Origin: Chloranthus sessilifolius
Taxonomy: Eukaryota; Streptophyta; Magnoliopsida; Chloranthales; Chloranthaceae
Assembly: GCA_021018995.1 (NCBI GenBank)
Contig: CM037587.1
Location: 14,571,366 to 14,635,365 of the forward strand
DNA length: 64,000 nt
Direction: 5' to 3'
The position numbers and the translations under genes are program-made. The notes beneath the pieces are model-generated. The model was not told the origin of the DNA. It searched no databases and worked only from the letters and a program-made list of their open reading frames with translations. Shown here piece by piece: positions 45,000 to 56,203 of this stretch (positions are counted from its first letter, which is position 1; each line of letters opens with the position of its first letter).

Positions 45000-45744
45000 T
45001 GTAATATCCCTGATATTTTAGAACTGTTTTTCGTTTATCTCAATAAGCGTGCCCGGGAAAAGTTGTGGGATATTTTTGGATTTTTGGATAGCTCAGGGTA
45101 TGATGAGAATAGTGACCAAAGGATTTTTGTTTCAGACTTGTGGACATTTTGTTTTTGGTAACTTACACGCTAAGTCTTGTATATGCGCTTAACGCCGGGA
45201 GTAGTTTCAAGTTAAGTGGATAGAGTTGTAATTACAAAAATCTAGATATTTGGTTACTTTAGTGTTATAAAGAGAGAGGCTCTGAAGAGAAGTTTCACTT
45301 CTCTCTCTCTCACTCGTTTGAATCTGAATTTGCAACCCTTGCCCCTTATCCTTGTTCTTAGATCTTGTGAGATTGTTTATTCCTCTCCCCATCCCAACCA
45401 TTGATAAACTTAGTATTAAATTTCTGATCAGTTTAAGCCATTGAAAGAGAAGGATAGGGGAGAGGATAGTTATGTGTGGGTCAGACCTGTGCTCTTGAAG
45501 CAAGGTTAGAATGGACTGATTTGGAGGTCCAGACCGATTAAACCTCGAAGATTAGTTCCGATGCTTGAGATTGGTGCAACGGGATCGACGGACTAAACTT
45601 CAAGAGGTAGGCTCTTAAACCTCTTTTGAGTTAAATAATTGTGCTTTGCTTAGAGTAGATTTATGGTGATTTTTGTAGAAAAAAAAATGTCTGTGGTTGA
45701 TTAAGCAAATGGGTCCGAAGATCCAATTTTAAACAAACACAGAC

Positions 45745-45905
45745 CTGAGGGTCGAATTTCAATTTGAGGGTCGAGTTTGGAATTCGACCATCGAATTGAA
45801 AATCGAGGTCAAATTTAGAATTTTTAGGCCTGATGCACTTTTGGAAATTCGAGGGTCGAATTTGAATTTGACCATCGAATTCCAAATTCGAGGGTCAAAT
45901 TTTGC
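45745..45905. repeat. TTCGA/TCGAA repeat array in LTR family A
   Basis: Recurrent ATTCGAGGGTCGAATTT, GAATTCGACCATCGAATT and GAGGGTCGAATTTC words, many palindromic around TTCGAA or GAATTC. It holds the same place in the LTR as the GATCGATC and CTCGAG arrays of the other families, but is shorter and less regular. Confidence 0.7.
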
Positions 45906-46703
45906 CCTGTTTCTAGCCTTTGAATTTTTGTCAATTTTTTTTTTTGTCGGCAAGCTTTCGGGTTGATTTTTATACCACTATTAACACTTGCAGTGTTAAT
46001 CCTTGTAGGGTTTGAATGGAAGCCCATTGTGAGGACTGCCTTGCTTATTTTTGGATCGCTTTTTGTTGAGGTAGGGGAACCTTAACTTAATGTACATTAT
46101 ATTATGAGTTTTGGTTACTTATAGTAAGCATTGAAATCTGAATTTTGATGAAACTGAACATGATTAAGAACTCCGAAATTTTGATATAAGGACTCAGAAA
46201 TTGAACTTCTGAATCTCATTTTAATGAGAACTTTAAATCAGAACTTAGAAAATCCGAAAAATGAATTAATTACATAATATACGATATGTTTAGCATTGCA
46301 TTTGATTTGAGGCACATACGAATGAAACCCTAGATCCTACCAACCGTGTTGACGGTATTTTTATTTGGCGCAAGTTTCCCTCATAGCGTAGGGGCTTGTC
46401 GCACTTCAGAAAAAGGGTTCATGAACGACAATGGTCAGTAGGGTTTCCCATCGATAATACACCTTGCTCTCATGCTATATGTAATTTGGGAGATAAAATT
46501 AAGTTATAAATTTAAGACAAGAAGCATGCCTAATTTGAAAATTTGAAAACATCAGACTCATTGAATCAACTTTTGACTTTCTATTTAGAATTGGAAATAT
46601 AGTTTGCAAAGCATCTTTTGAAAACCTTATTGATCTGATTTTGTATTTGAAAAACCTTCACTTATGATAAAATGCTTTAGATCAGTTTTCTCTATTGGGC
46701 TTC

Positions 46704-46835
46704 GATGTTAGCTCACCCCGACTATACGTCACAGGTGCTGAGACTAACCCAGGGGCAGACGATCTTGATCTGGAGGATTCCGACTACATTCCTGAGGAGG
46801 AATTGGAGATGCTTGCTAAGGAGTTCTTCCCCTGA
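46704..46835 (+). other. conserved LTR acidic short ORF (copy 6, reference)
   Basis: Reads DVSSPRLYVTGAETN, then an aspartate/glutamate-rich centre with EDSDYIPEEE, and ends AKEFFP-stop. Most other copies agree in frame, the DVSS(P/F)RLYV start, the acidic DxDY centre and the aromatic end before the stop, although the DNA differs widely. There is no in-frame ATG after the upstream TAA near 46673, so it may be the last exon of a spliced transcript. Confidence 0.55.
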
Positions 46836-46920
46836 TTTTTAGATTGTCTTTTAGTACTTTTGTTAGAATTATTCTTTGAATATTGGGCCCTAGGCCAATT
46901 GTTTTGTCTTTTTGGATAAG

Positions 46921-46990
46921 AGGAACCATCATTAGGAACCACTATTTTAGGTGTTGGATTGGCCATCACCGGTGGTTCTTCCTGCTTCCT
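46921..46990 (+). other. conserved LTR hairpin (family A)
   Basis: AGGAACCACT at the left pairs with GGTGGTTCTT at the right, around an inner stem formed by GGTGTTGG and CCATCACC (46950-46970). It sits about 90 bp after the acidic ORF stop, as in the other LTRs. Confidence 0.6.
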
Positions 46991-47164
46991 CAGGGTGATA
47001 TATTATTTTGATTAAGCTTTTGTTCTTGCTTAGTTTTACTTTGCCTCTGTTTAGACCTTTGTTTATGTTGCAGGCTTCTGTTTGAATTACGGCTTATTGA
47101 GAAATCAAAGTTGATGAACCGGCCTTTCCTATACCTTAAGGATTAGAAAAGTTGGGTCGTCACA

Positions 47165-48104
47165 GATTCAAGGCTATCAACGACTGCCTAGAGAATATTT
47201 TATGTTACCAATCACACGTTCATTCTTCGAAAGAACATGCGATTGCACAGGTAAGAGAGAATATTTAAGATTATAAGAGAGATACGCATCATATGATGTA
47301 TACCTTATATTTTAGCCATGATGAAGATTGATTAGGATTTTTTAAATATTTTAAATCATTAAAGATCTCTTTGAGATCTTAATTGATTGTGTTTACTGCC
47401 ATTTAATTTAAAGAGGCTTCTCTTCATAATAAAAATGAGAAAAATCATTATCAAGATGTAGAATTTTAAGTTTCTTCAAATGTACCTATACGATTCAGAT
47501 GGATATATTTGATCAAATGGTTAGGATGTAATTCACATGAATGCAAAGTGACCCCCAAATGGCTAATTAGATGCATGCCTTAAGACATACTAACCCCTGA
47601 AATGGGTAGTTACATGCATGCATTAAAAGCTTAGTAATACCTCAAACGACTAATTGCATGCAAACTTTTCCTCATTATCTATTTTTCCTCAATTTTTAAT
47701 TTTTTATTAATATCTTTTGGTAGTTTTTCTTTCTACTTTTATTAAATTTTTACTGTTTTCTTCATGAATTTATTGAATTATTTTGAACTATACAAAAGCC
47801 GAAGGTACCAACTCTTTTGAAAGGGTACTTACTAAAAAAGAAAAAAATCTCTATTCATAAGGTATGACAAGGATGATATTTATTTTCTTCAGGCAGCATC
47901 TTCATTTCCCGTATTCCCTTATACTACGAAAACTTCAAACGATAGAGACAAGCTTTGTTGATCTCTACCATAGTCTAATAATAGTTACTTTAATTTTTGT
48001 GTTCCCAATAGGAATGAAGTATATTCTATAGGGTCCATTCTTTTACCTACCAGGGTCCAGCGGTTCACTTTTTATTCCAGACTGTCAACTTTTTCAATTT
48101 TTTA
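47165..48104. other. non-coding with diverged repeat
   Basis: 47470-48000 shares TTAATACCTCAAA, CTAATTGCATGCA, CAGCATCTTC and AAACTTCAAACGATAGAGAC-type words with 43870-44370 in the same order. No gene is recognised. Confidence 0.5.
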
Positions 48105-48455
48105 AACCTATGCAAACAAGGTCCAAATACTTGACATGTGTTGATTCAATTTAATTAAGCAAAAAATAGGTTAGATCGAAAATTTCCTTAGGCCCTATTT
48201 GAGACTTATCGGTCGGTCTCATATAGGACCCATAAATTTGGTAGTGAATTGATCGGGTCTCATATGACACCTATCGGTCTTATAGTGGATTGATGGGTAT
48301 ATGGGACAGATCGGTTGCACCACATGAGACCGAAAGTTCGATCTCATAGTGGGCTGATTGGTCTCAAACAAGACCTAAGGGAATTTTTGTCTATGCTATA
48401 TTCTCAATTAAATTTAATTCACGACCTGTTAAATATTTTGACCTTGTTTACTTAG
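48105..48455. mobile_element. foldback/MITE-like element with about 95-bp inverted arms
   Basis: The left arm 48105-48205 and right arm 48361-48455 are inverted copies (outer CCTATGCAAACAAGG against CCTAAGTAAACAAGG, inner CCTTAGGCCCTATTTGAGAC against CCTTAGGTCTTGTTTGAGAC), roughly 70% alike by eye. The 155-bp centre repeats ATCGGTCTCATA words. There is no ORF. The exact ends and target duplication are unclear, and the arms may extend further outwards. Confidence 0.6.
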
Positions 48456-48697
48456 GATAAAGAAAAGAAAAATTCAAAGTTCTTGGACTCTACTAAGTAG
48501 GACTCTACTAAGTAATATGATGAGTGTTGAAATATGATCATATTTCAACCCCTAAAGCTTACATTTAGCCATCCGATGAGAGTAAATTGACAGATTTGTA
48601 AAGTTTAAGTGCTTCAAGAGAATATGGCATTTGGATGTATTTGAAAGCATAGAAGAGTATAAAAACAACCAACATCAGAACATTGGAACAAAGAAAC

Positions 48698-49922
48698 TGT
48701 CAGGCCCTAATTTTCGTGAATAATCGATCAATCGACCATGTCTGTCGATCGATCGGGTCTATATCTATAAAAGATAGACAGAATTCGCTCTCTCTTTTGT
48801 ATACAATTGATCGATCGAGCATGCATGTTGCTCGATCGAATTTCAAAATCCTGAGAACCACTAGATTTAAAGTTTAAAAATGATCGATCGATTTAATAAT
48901 CGATCGATTGATTTGGAATTTTGAATTTTTGAGAAAATACCCTATTTTAAGCAAATTAAAGAATTAGGTTTAGGAGTTTTCATTTTTTCTTAGCATTTTT
49001 AGTTTTTTTTTAGCTTTCTCTTTCAATTTCCAATCTCTGTTCTTTCAATTACTTAGCTTTATATCTTAGATTAGTACTTTGGTAACTTGAAGAGGGATTG
49101 TATCTGTTGGATTAAAACTTACGTTGGAATTGTTGAAGCATTTAATGGTAACTTTAATGTTAATTTCAACTTGTATTTCAATTATAATGTTTATTTCAAT
49201 CATGTCTGGCTAAATCATTTTGAGGATGGCGATCTAATGAACCCCATCCGAGGTATTCATTTATAAATGTTGATCTACGGTTGGGATGTTATTTTCTGCT
49301 AGATGTTTGAGTTTTTAATGCTTATTTGCTCTTGCCGATATTATAAATACCAATCACCATCTAAGACATGAGAACTAGTCATGCTTTTCCCATGATCTCG
49401 GATCTGTGATTTGAAATTTACATTGAGTTCTTCAATAAAAAATTTGAGGCATTTATTCATCATGATTAAAGAAATCTTTAATACGATTAATGTTTTGCCT
49501 CTTTTCTTTTAACGATTTTGGAAGAGCATATTCTAGAATTATTCATGTGGATTGAATGCTAAATTTTTCATAAATATTCGATTGATTTCGGTATTTATGC
49601 GTGTTGCATCTTTTTGTACTATTCCAATCGTTAGATCTATATTTTGCAAATGACAAACCAACGATGGGAGGATTTAGAATTCTAATCCTTGCCTTTTTAT
49701 CCTGCATTTAATTTCATTAGATTGTTATTTATTCAGTTTGTCCACATCGCAAATCAGTAAACTAGATCAATATTGTGCTAAATTTCTAGTCTTTCTTTTG
49801 ATTAATTGCTATTTCCTTGCCATAATTTTCTTGTCAATCTTTGTGGGAATGATTTTGTACTCTGCACCCATTAGCTACAATTCGATTTGTGCACTTGCGA
49901 GTAAAACATTGAAAATATGACA
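48698..49922 (+). mobile_element. 5' LTR of an Athila-type element (1225 bp)
   Basis: Starts TGTCAGGCCC and ends ATATGACA, so the tips form the short inverted repeat TGTCA/TGACA. It is followed at once by an Athila-like primer site. It contains GATCGATCGA palindromes (48722-48905). The 3' LTR of this element is not found: the element is cut within RT by another LTR at 53714. Confidence 0.65.
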
Positions 49923-49928
49923 TTTTTT

Positions 49929-49942
49929 TGGCGACGTTGTCT
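49929..49942 (+). promoter_or_regulatory. degenerate Athila primer binding site
   Basis: TGGCGACGTTGTCTG lies seven bases after the LTR end. Athila elements carry TGGCGCCGTTGCCGG at this place; the differences fit decay. Confidence 0.6.
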
Positions 49943-50392
49943 GGAAGTCGATTTAGAAAAGTTGTAATTTTTAGGAAATAGAAAATTAATTTTAGGAATT
50001 TCTGTACGATTAAATCAATATTTTCACTAGTTTTAAAATTCAAAAGTTTCAAATAAAAAAAAACTTCAAAATTCAAAATTCAAAATTTGAAAAAAAACAA
50101 AGGAAAAAATTAATTAGAAATTCAAAATTTAAAATTTAAAATTTTCGATTGATCGAATCAACCATTCGATCAATCGATTAAAAAAAAAAGGAAGAACAGA
50201 AATTTAAAATTTCTAAAAAAAAAAATTCAAATTTTTTAAAAAAATCTCGATCGGTCAAGTGAACCATTCGATTGATCAATTCTAAAAAAAAAAATAAGTA
50301 ATTCAGAAAATCAATTAATTTTGTGACGTGTTTTATCTATGGGTGTTTGAAACTGTTGAACTCATTTAAAGTCAGGGCGTCTAAACCATTGC

Positions 50393-51948
50393 ATGCACAC
50401 TAGAGCTTCTAGAGGGAAACCTTTAGAACCTTTGAATTTTGAGATTGAGCGTATTTGTCACTCGCATCGCAAAGAGACTAGGTTAAGACGTGAAACTGAA
50501 GTTGAAGTTGAGACTTCTAATCTAGCTGAAATGGCTACAAATGCAAATGGAGAAATCCCAAATGGGGATGCTGAAAAACCAACCCTTAGGGAGTTGTTTG
50601 CCCCTATCACTACCAACACCCCTTATTGTATTACCTATCCTATCACAAATGACGCTCATTTTGAGATCCGAACCAATGTGATTCAGATTCTCCCTATCTT
50701 CGATGACATGGAAAGGGAAGACCCATACATGCATATCAAGGATTTCATAGAAGTTTGTTCATCGGTGTACCAGAATTTTAATGAAGAGTCAGTGAGGCTG
50801 CGGTTGTTTCCTTTCTCCATAAAGGATAAGGCCAAACTTGGCTAAATTCCCTATCAACTGGATCAATAACTTCATGGGATTAGTTGGTTAAGAAATTTTT
50901 GTCAATTTTTCCCATGGCCAAAACTAATGCTTTGTGATGCGAGATCTGTGATTTCGCACAAGAAGAGGGAGAAAATTTTTATGAAGCTGGGGAACGATTC
51001 ATGGACCTTCTGCTTAAATCCACACACCATGGGTTTGCCAAATGGTGGTTGGTCTAGTACTTCTACAATGGATTGGATCAGGCCAACCGGCATTTAATCG
51101 AATAAATGAAAAGTGGAGGATTCCTGGGACTCAGGGAAATTGAATCCTATGATTTATTAGAACAATTGCCTGAGAATTCTCAGCAATGGGATTTCACAAA
51201 AAGTTGTGATTGACCAAGCAAGAGTCTGGATCAAGCGGGTAATTCAACTAAGAAGGGAAGTTTGTATATGGTCAAGGACACACCTGACCTCAAGGAAAAA
51301 GTGGATTTCCCCACTCAACAAGTTGAGGAATTGCAACTTAAAAAGAATGTGAGTGTTGCGAATGTACAAATTGAACCATGTTCTTTTTGTGCAAGTCCAA
51401 TGCACACTGGTGACTTTTGCCTGTTAATGCAGAATTATTCTGAAAGCTCCTTAGAGCAATTGAATGCATTAAACAACTATGGGTGTAAAGCCGAAAATAC
51501 TTTTAACGAGCATAACCCTAATAGTTGGTGGAATCACCCAAAGTTTTCGTGGTGGCAGGATCCACAGAAATCCCTAGGAAGAAGACAGGGGATGAACTTT
51601 CCCCAAAAAAAATTCAACCAAGGACAGTTTCAGCAGAACTACGGTGGTATGAATCATTACCACCAGAGTCAGATGGGCCAACCCAAGCAGTTTGGCCAAA
51701 AATTTCAATCCTCACAACCATTGATTGGTTACCAGAATCAACAGGCGCAATTGTTTCCACTACTCGGATTCTATAACCTACTGGGAAACAATGCGCATCG
51801 TCTCCCGCAGAACCAGTATCCTCCAGTTGATGACTTAATGAGGACATTTATTCAATCAATAACCTCCTCAATTTCAAAATTGGAGACTCAAAAGGGTCAA
51901 TTGGCCGCACATTTGTATGAAAGAGAAAAGGGGACATTCCCAAGTTAA
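50393..51948 (+). pseudogene. Athila-type gag, copy 1
   Basis: The frame from 50393 reads CITYPITNDAHFEIR, then REDPYMHIKDFIEVC and LRLFPFSIKDKAKL, the Athila gag capsid core, and stops at 50845. Frames then shift through a region matching the rest of the capsid (GLDQANRHLIE, FLGLREIESYDLLEQL). A second long frame (51262-51948) holds a zinc-binding CSFCASPMHTGDFC and a glutamine/asparagine-rich tail. Nonsense codons specific to this copy occur near 51104 (TAA where copy 2 has TCA) and 51212 (TGA where copy 2 has AGA). Not functional. Confidence 0.85.
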
Positions 51949-52307
51949 CCAACTCTTAACCTAAGAGGGCAGTTGGCCATTGAACATGCATCGACCTCAT
52001 TGTAAGAGGAGAATCAGCAGTAAATTAAAACAATCACGACCTTGAGATCGGGTTGGCAGATTGATAACAGAGTGAAGATGTCAGAGGAGGAAGAGAGTCA
52101 AGAGTCTGATGATCTGACAGAGAAGGACGCAGAAGGTGAAAAAGAAGCGAAAGAGAAGGAAAAGGAAAAAAAAGAAAAGGTTTTTACACCAAAGGCCCCA
52201 TATCCTTAGAGATTGGTGCCACCAAAAAGAAATAGTGTTCTGGATGGTATTTTGGAAGTTTTCAAACAATTAAAAATTAACATTCATTCTTGGAGGTCCT
52301 CCAGTAG

Positions 52308-53047
52308 GTGTCCGCCTATGCAAAGTTTTTGGAAGACTTGGTCACGATAAAGCGAAAGACCAATATCCCAAAAAAAACTTTCTTAGCTAACCAGGTGAGT
52401 TTAGTACTCCAAGCTCAGCTCCCCATCAAGTACAAGGACCCTGGGTGTCCCACCATTTCAATTGTCATTGGAGAAAACCATATTGATCGTTCACTCTTGA
52501 TCTCGGGGCAAGTGTACACTTGTTGCCATACTCTGTTTATAAGAAGCTTGATTTGGGTGAGCTTAAGCCCACGTCTATGACCCTTCAGCTTGCTGATAGG
52601 TCAATCAAAATTCATAGGGGGGTAGTTGAGGATGTCTTAATCAATGTGGACTCCTACTGCCCAGTTGACTTCGTTGTTCTCGATATTGAACCAGTACCGA
52701 ACTTGGAGAGTAGTGTCCCAGTAATCCTAGGAAGACATTTCCTAGTGACATCCAATGCACTAATTAACTGCAAAAATGGAATAATGAACTTGTCATTTGG
52801 GAATATGATTGTGGAGTTGAACATCTTTAACACTGCGAAGCACCCATCGGAAGATGAAGTGCATGCACAAGTTTGCATGATCGATTGCGTTGTGGAAGAA
52901 ACTTTTTATGCATCAGAACCGAAAGATCCTCTAGAGGCTTGTCTAGTCCACTTTGGTGAGGATTTCAATGTGGATCAAATGATTCAAGAAGTAAACAATA
53001 TGTTAGACTCTACACCACTTTTGGGAGACAAGAAATGGCAACCATAA
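52308..53047 (+). pseudogene. Athila-type protease region, copy 1
   Basis: Same region as 58107-58847, but with one G missing near 52500, so the protease motif SLLDLGASVHLLP is frameshifted. After the break it continues LGELKPTSMTLQLADRSI and PVILGRHFL. The frame ends KKWQP at 53047. Confidence 0.85.
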
Positions 53048-53220
53048 CCTAAAGCCATTAGGAAACCAAAGAGGAATTGCCTAGGGAGGAGGAGAAAATA
53101 AATCTGGAACTCAAACCTCTCCCTGTTGATCTGAAGTATACCTTTTTGGGAGAAGCCAAACCCCAGCCGGTCATTATCTCATCAAAATTGAATGATGATT
53201 AGGAAGAAAGACTCATAGAA

Positions 53221-53713
53221 ATGTTACGAGACCATAAGGGTGCAATTGGGTGGTCTACCAAATACATTAAAGGTATTAGCCCCTTGGTATGCGTGCACCG
53301 TATTCATTTGGAAGAGGAGGCTAAACCTTCCCAAGAACCTCAACGAAGGCTAAACTCGATCATGCAGGATGTTGTTAGCAATGAGGTGATTAAATTATTG
53401 GATGCTAGAACCATATATCCCATCTTTGCCAGTAAATGGGTTAGCCCTATGCAAGTGGTCCCGAGGAAATCGGGAGTCATGGTTTCCAATAATGAGGAGA
53501 AGGAGTTGGTGGCAACAAAAGTTCAAACCGGGTGGAGAGTGTGCATCAACTATAGAAAGTTAAATGCAATGACTTCGAATTTCCACTTTCCTTTACCTTT
53601 CATTGACCAAATGCTTGGAAGATTGGCTGACCATGTGTACTACTATTTTCTACATGGCTACTCGAGTTACAATCAAATAGTCATCGCCCCGAGGACTAAG
53701 GAAAGACAATATT
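53221..53713 (+). pseudogene. Athila-type reverse transcriptase N-terminal part, copy 1
   Basis: Reads MLRDHKGAIGWSTKYIKGIS, then VCVHRIHLEEEAKPSQEPQR, VSPMQVVPRKSG, GWRVCINYRKLNAM and FPLPFIDQMLGRLA: fingers and palm of Athila RT. The metal-binding motif that is DGYSGYNQI in Athila reads HGYSSYNQI. It stops where a foreign LTR starts (TGTAACAACC at 53714), before the YxDD box. Confidence 0.88.
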
Positions 53714-54446
53714 TGTAACAACCCCAAATTATCTACCTTTGACTTGTTGACCTTCAAGGATAACACAACTGTTTGGACAGATTCGACATTGGCCAAACTT
53801 TTGATGTCTGTGATGCGGTTTCTGAACCACCTGTCTGATTGGGTAAATGCATCCATTCACAAATCCGAAAACCAAGTCCTGATTCGAGCAATAAATTTGA
53901 AACTTGAACCCTTGTGTGAGGTGTGTGTGTGCCACACGACTTGAACCCCAGGATCGGACCAGGTTTGATTCCACCCATTTCAAGCACATAGTGTGGCGTA
54001 TGGGCGTAGTTAATTAATTTTAAAGAATAAATTAGAAAGAGAAAAGTGGCGTACATGTGATCAAGGGCGATCATGTGCACCCTAGGAACAGACCTAACAC
54101 GAGCCCAATTGTGACTTTTCCAATCCTAGAGGTATAGGAAAGGCCGGCCCCTGCCAACCTATCGATTAAATGATAAGTCAGACGAAACACAACAATTATC
54201 AGAGTAAAGCGCCAAAAATTTCATTTCTATAAGAAAAGCGGAACAAAATTAACGGTTCTAACCCCAGGCAAAACCATGGGGAGAAGAACTGAAAAGAACC
54301 ACCGGTGATGACTGACCATCACCGAAACATGGTTCACAAAGAACAAGTATAACAACATGAAACCAAAATGTACCAAACATAATAGGTCGGACATACCAAG
54401 CCCAAGTATAATCTCTCAAAAAGCACAAAAAAAGCAAAGTAAGTTC

Positions 54447-54578
54447 CTAAACAGGAAAGAATTCCTCAGGAGGAATCTCAGACTCTTCCTCAGGATCGTA
54501 GTTCGAATCGCTCTCGTAGCCCCGACTCGCTACGTCAGAATCAGTACCTGTGACGTATAGTCGGAATGAGCTAACATC
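54447..54578 (-). other. conserved LTR acidic short ORF (copy 7)
   Basis: Reads DVSSFRLYVTGTDSD, YESDSNYDPEEE and SEIPPEEFFPV-stop. The frame is open for another 19 codons upstream without an ATG. It matches 60245-60376 nearly exactly and 46704-46835 at the protein level. Confidence 0.55.
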
Positions 54579-55426
54579 TAAGCTCAATAGAAGAAACTCA
54601 TCAAATACATTATATCTCAATTTACATGGTTTTCAAAGCATATTTCATAGTATATTGTGTCCAAAGCAGGCATGCAAAAATGACTGAATTTCAAGTACGA
54701 AAATCAAATGCAAGTTCATATTCCAAGTTTTTCAAAACAGATTCAAACAGATTAGGAATTCAGATGCTCATTGTTTCTTAATTCCTATATGCAAAACTTA
54801 TCAAATTCATGACTTAAATCTTAACTTAATCAACATCTCAAGTTACCATATCTCAAGAGCAAGAATAATACCGATGGGAACCCCTACCTACCATCGTCGT
54901 TCATGAACCCTTTTTCAGGAGTGGAGCAAGCCCCTGCGTTATGAGGGTAACTTGCGCTAGGAAAATTTTCAGGAATTGAGGGGTTATTCAGGTGAATCAT
55001 AAATCAGATGTAGGTACTAATACATAGTTCATATGCAGATTCTAATACGTAATTCAAAGTTTGAGATTCAGATTTCATATTCAGGGCAGATTCGGATTCT
55101 CAGAGTTCTTATTTTGGATTCAGAGTTATTAATCATATTCAGGTTTACAGATGCAAGGTTTAGATATCATATGTAGAGTTTAAAGATCATATTACAAAAT
55201 ATCCACGTAAATTAAAATAGGATGCAAGTGATTAAGAGATTATCCTACCTCAACTGAAAGTCTTTCTAAGCAAATTCAAAGCACAGACAAGAACTTTCTG
55301 TCCTAACCTAGACCATACATACACCGTACTAAGTGTCAGAGATGTCAGATAATCAACTGGTACAATGTACCACAGTGTTTCTTTCAAAAAACCAAAGCAG
55401 ATAGAAACAGGGGAATTCAAACTGTT

Positions 55427-55890
55427 CGAATTCCATAAGCTGAGAAATTTGATCGATCGAATTTCCCAAGCCTCTATAGGTACACAGACACAGGGTATTT
55501 CGAACTATCGAATTCCATTATTCAATCATTTGATTTACATTTCAAACGTTCGATTTATAAATCGAACCGTTCGATCCTACAAAAGTCATTTCCAAATTTC
55601 AGACCTCCTGTTTGTATAACTATTTATACAATCTGATCGATTGATTTACAGTTTGAACTATCGAATCCCCAATTCGATCATTTGAATTCATCGGGCTTCA
55701 ACCTCCAGAATTTATACTTCAATTCTATAGGTGTAATATAGAGTTCGATCGATCAAATTCCAATTTCGATCATTCGAATCACAATTCGAATTATCGATTT
55801 CTCAAATCGAACAGTTCGAACTCTTCAGAACCCAAAAGCCATAAGGCCTTGTCAGATTCGATCGATCGATTATCAAAATCGATTGTTCAA
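55427..55890. repeat. TTCGAA / GATCGATCGA palindrome array, copy 1
   Basis: Words such as TTCGAACTGTTCGAATT (in copy 2), GATCGATCGAATTTC, CGAACTATCGAATTCC, AATCGAACAGTTCGAAC and TTCGATCGATCGATTATC. It is less regular than the TTGATCGATCAA arrays but occupies the same LTR position. Confidence 0.8.
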
Positions 55891-56203
55891 ACTTGACAGT
55901 TTCTGCTGGGCTTTTGGTTCGTTATTTTTAACCTATTTTCATCCAGATCTTCGATGATTTTCATCGAATCACATACACATATACATACTAAGTTCAAATC
56001 TTATTAGAACACCTTTAAAACATAATGGTTCTCACCTTTTGAGGTTGAATCCATGGTTTCCGGTGATTGTGAGCCAAAGAGGGTTTTGGAGTGAAACTTT
56101 CAGATTTCCATGACGATTCCACAACGAGCGATCAAAGCGAGGCACAAGACGACTTCATCTCCTCATACACATCGATCTCGACTCTTTCAAAGTGTTGAAG
56201 ACG

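Larger units (their letters stand above)
45000..47164 (+). mobile_element. solo LTR (2165 bp), Tekay-like family A
   Basis: Starts TGTAATATCCCTG and ends GGGTCGTCACA. It is flanked by the perfect target duplication GATTC (44995-44999 and 47165-47169). There is no internal region. It contains the full module series in plus orientation: TCGAATT-type array (45745-45905), GTTGAG/GTAGGGGAA (46065-46079), GGGTTCATGAACGACAATGG (46416), GTTAGCTCACCCCGAC (46707), acidic ORF and hairpin. It is the best-preserved reference copy for the shared layout. Confidence 0.9.
50402..56203 (+). repeat. tandem duplication, unit 1 (5.8 kb)
   Basis: Spans most of the Athila gag, protease and partial RT plus 2.5 kb of a foreign LTR. 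Unit 2 (56204-62003) repeats it base for base with scattered differences (about 1-2% by eye). The units meet at 56203/56204 with a two-base overlap (AG): the LTR stops abruptly and gag restarts at AGAGCTTCTAGAGG. Confidence 0.95.
53714..56203 (-). mobile_element. Tekay-like LTR family D, copy 1, truncated by the duplication
   Basis: Begins (plus side) TGTAACAACCCC inside the Athila RT. Sense is minus. Modules in sense order: TTCGAA/GATCGATCGA palindrome array (55890-55427), CAGTTGAG/GTAGGATAA (about 55255), GGGTTCATGAACGACGATGG (54914-54895), GTTAGCTCATTCCGAC (54573), acidic ORF and hairpin (54304-54323). The sense 5' end, about 400 bp present in copy 2, is missing because the tandem duplication junction cuts it at 56203. 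Confidence 0.85.

Noticed and set aside
53729-54080. Open frames on both strands just after the LTR start at 53714 and 59514
   Set aside because: They lie wholly inside LTR sequence, occur in both copies because of the duplication, and show no conserved residues in the other LTR families.
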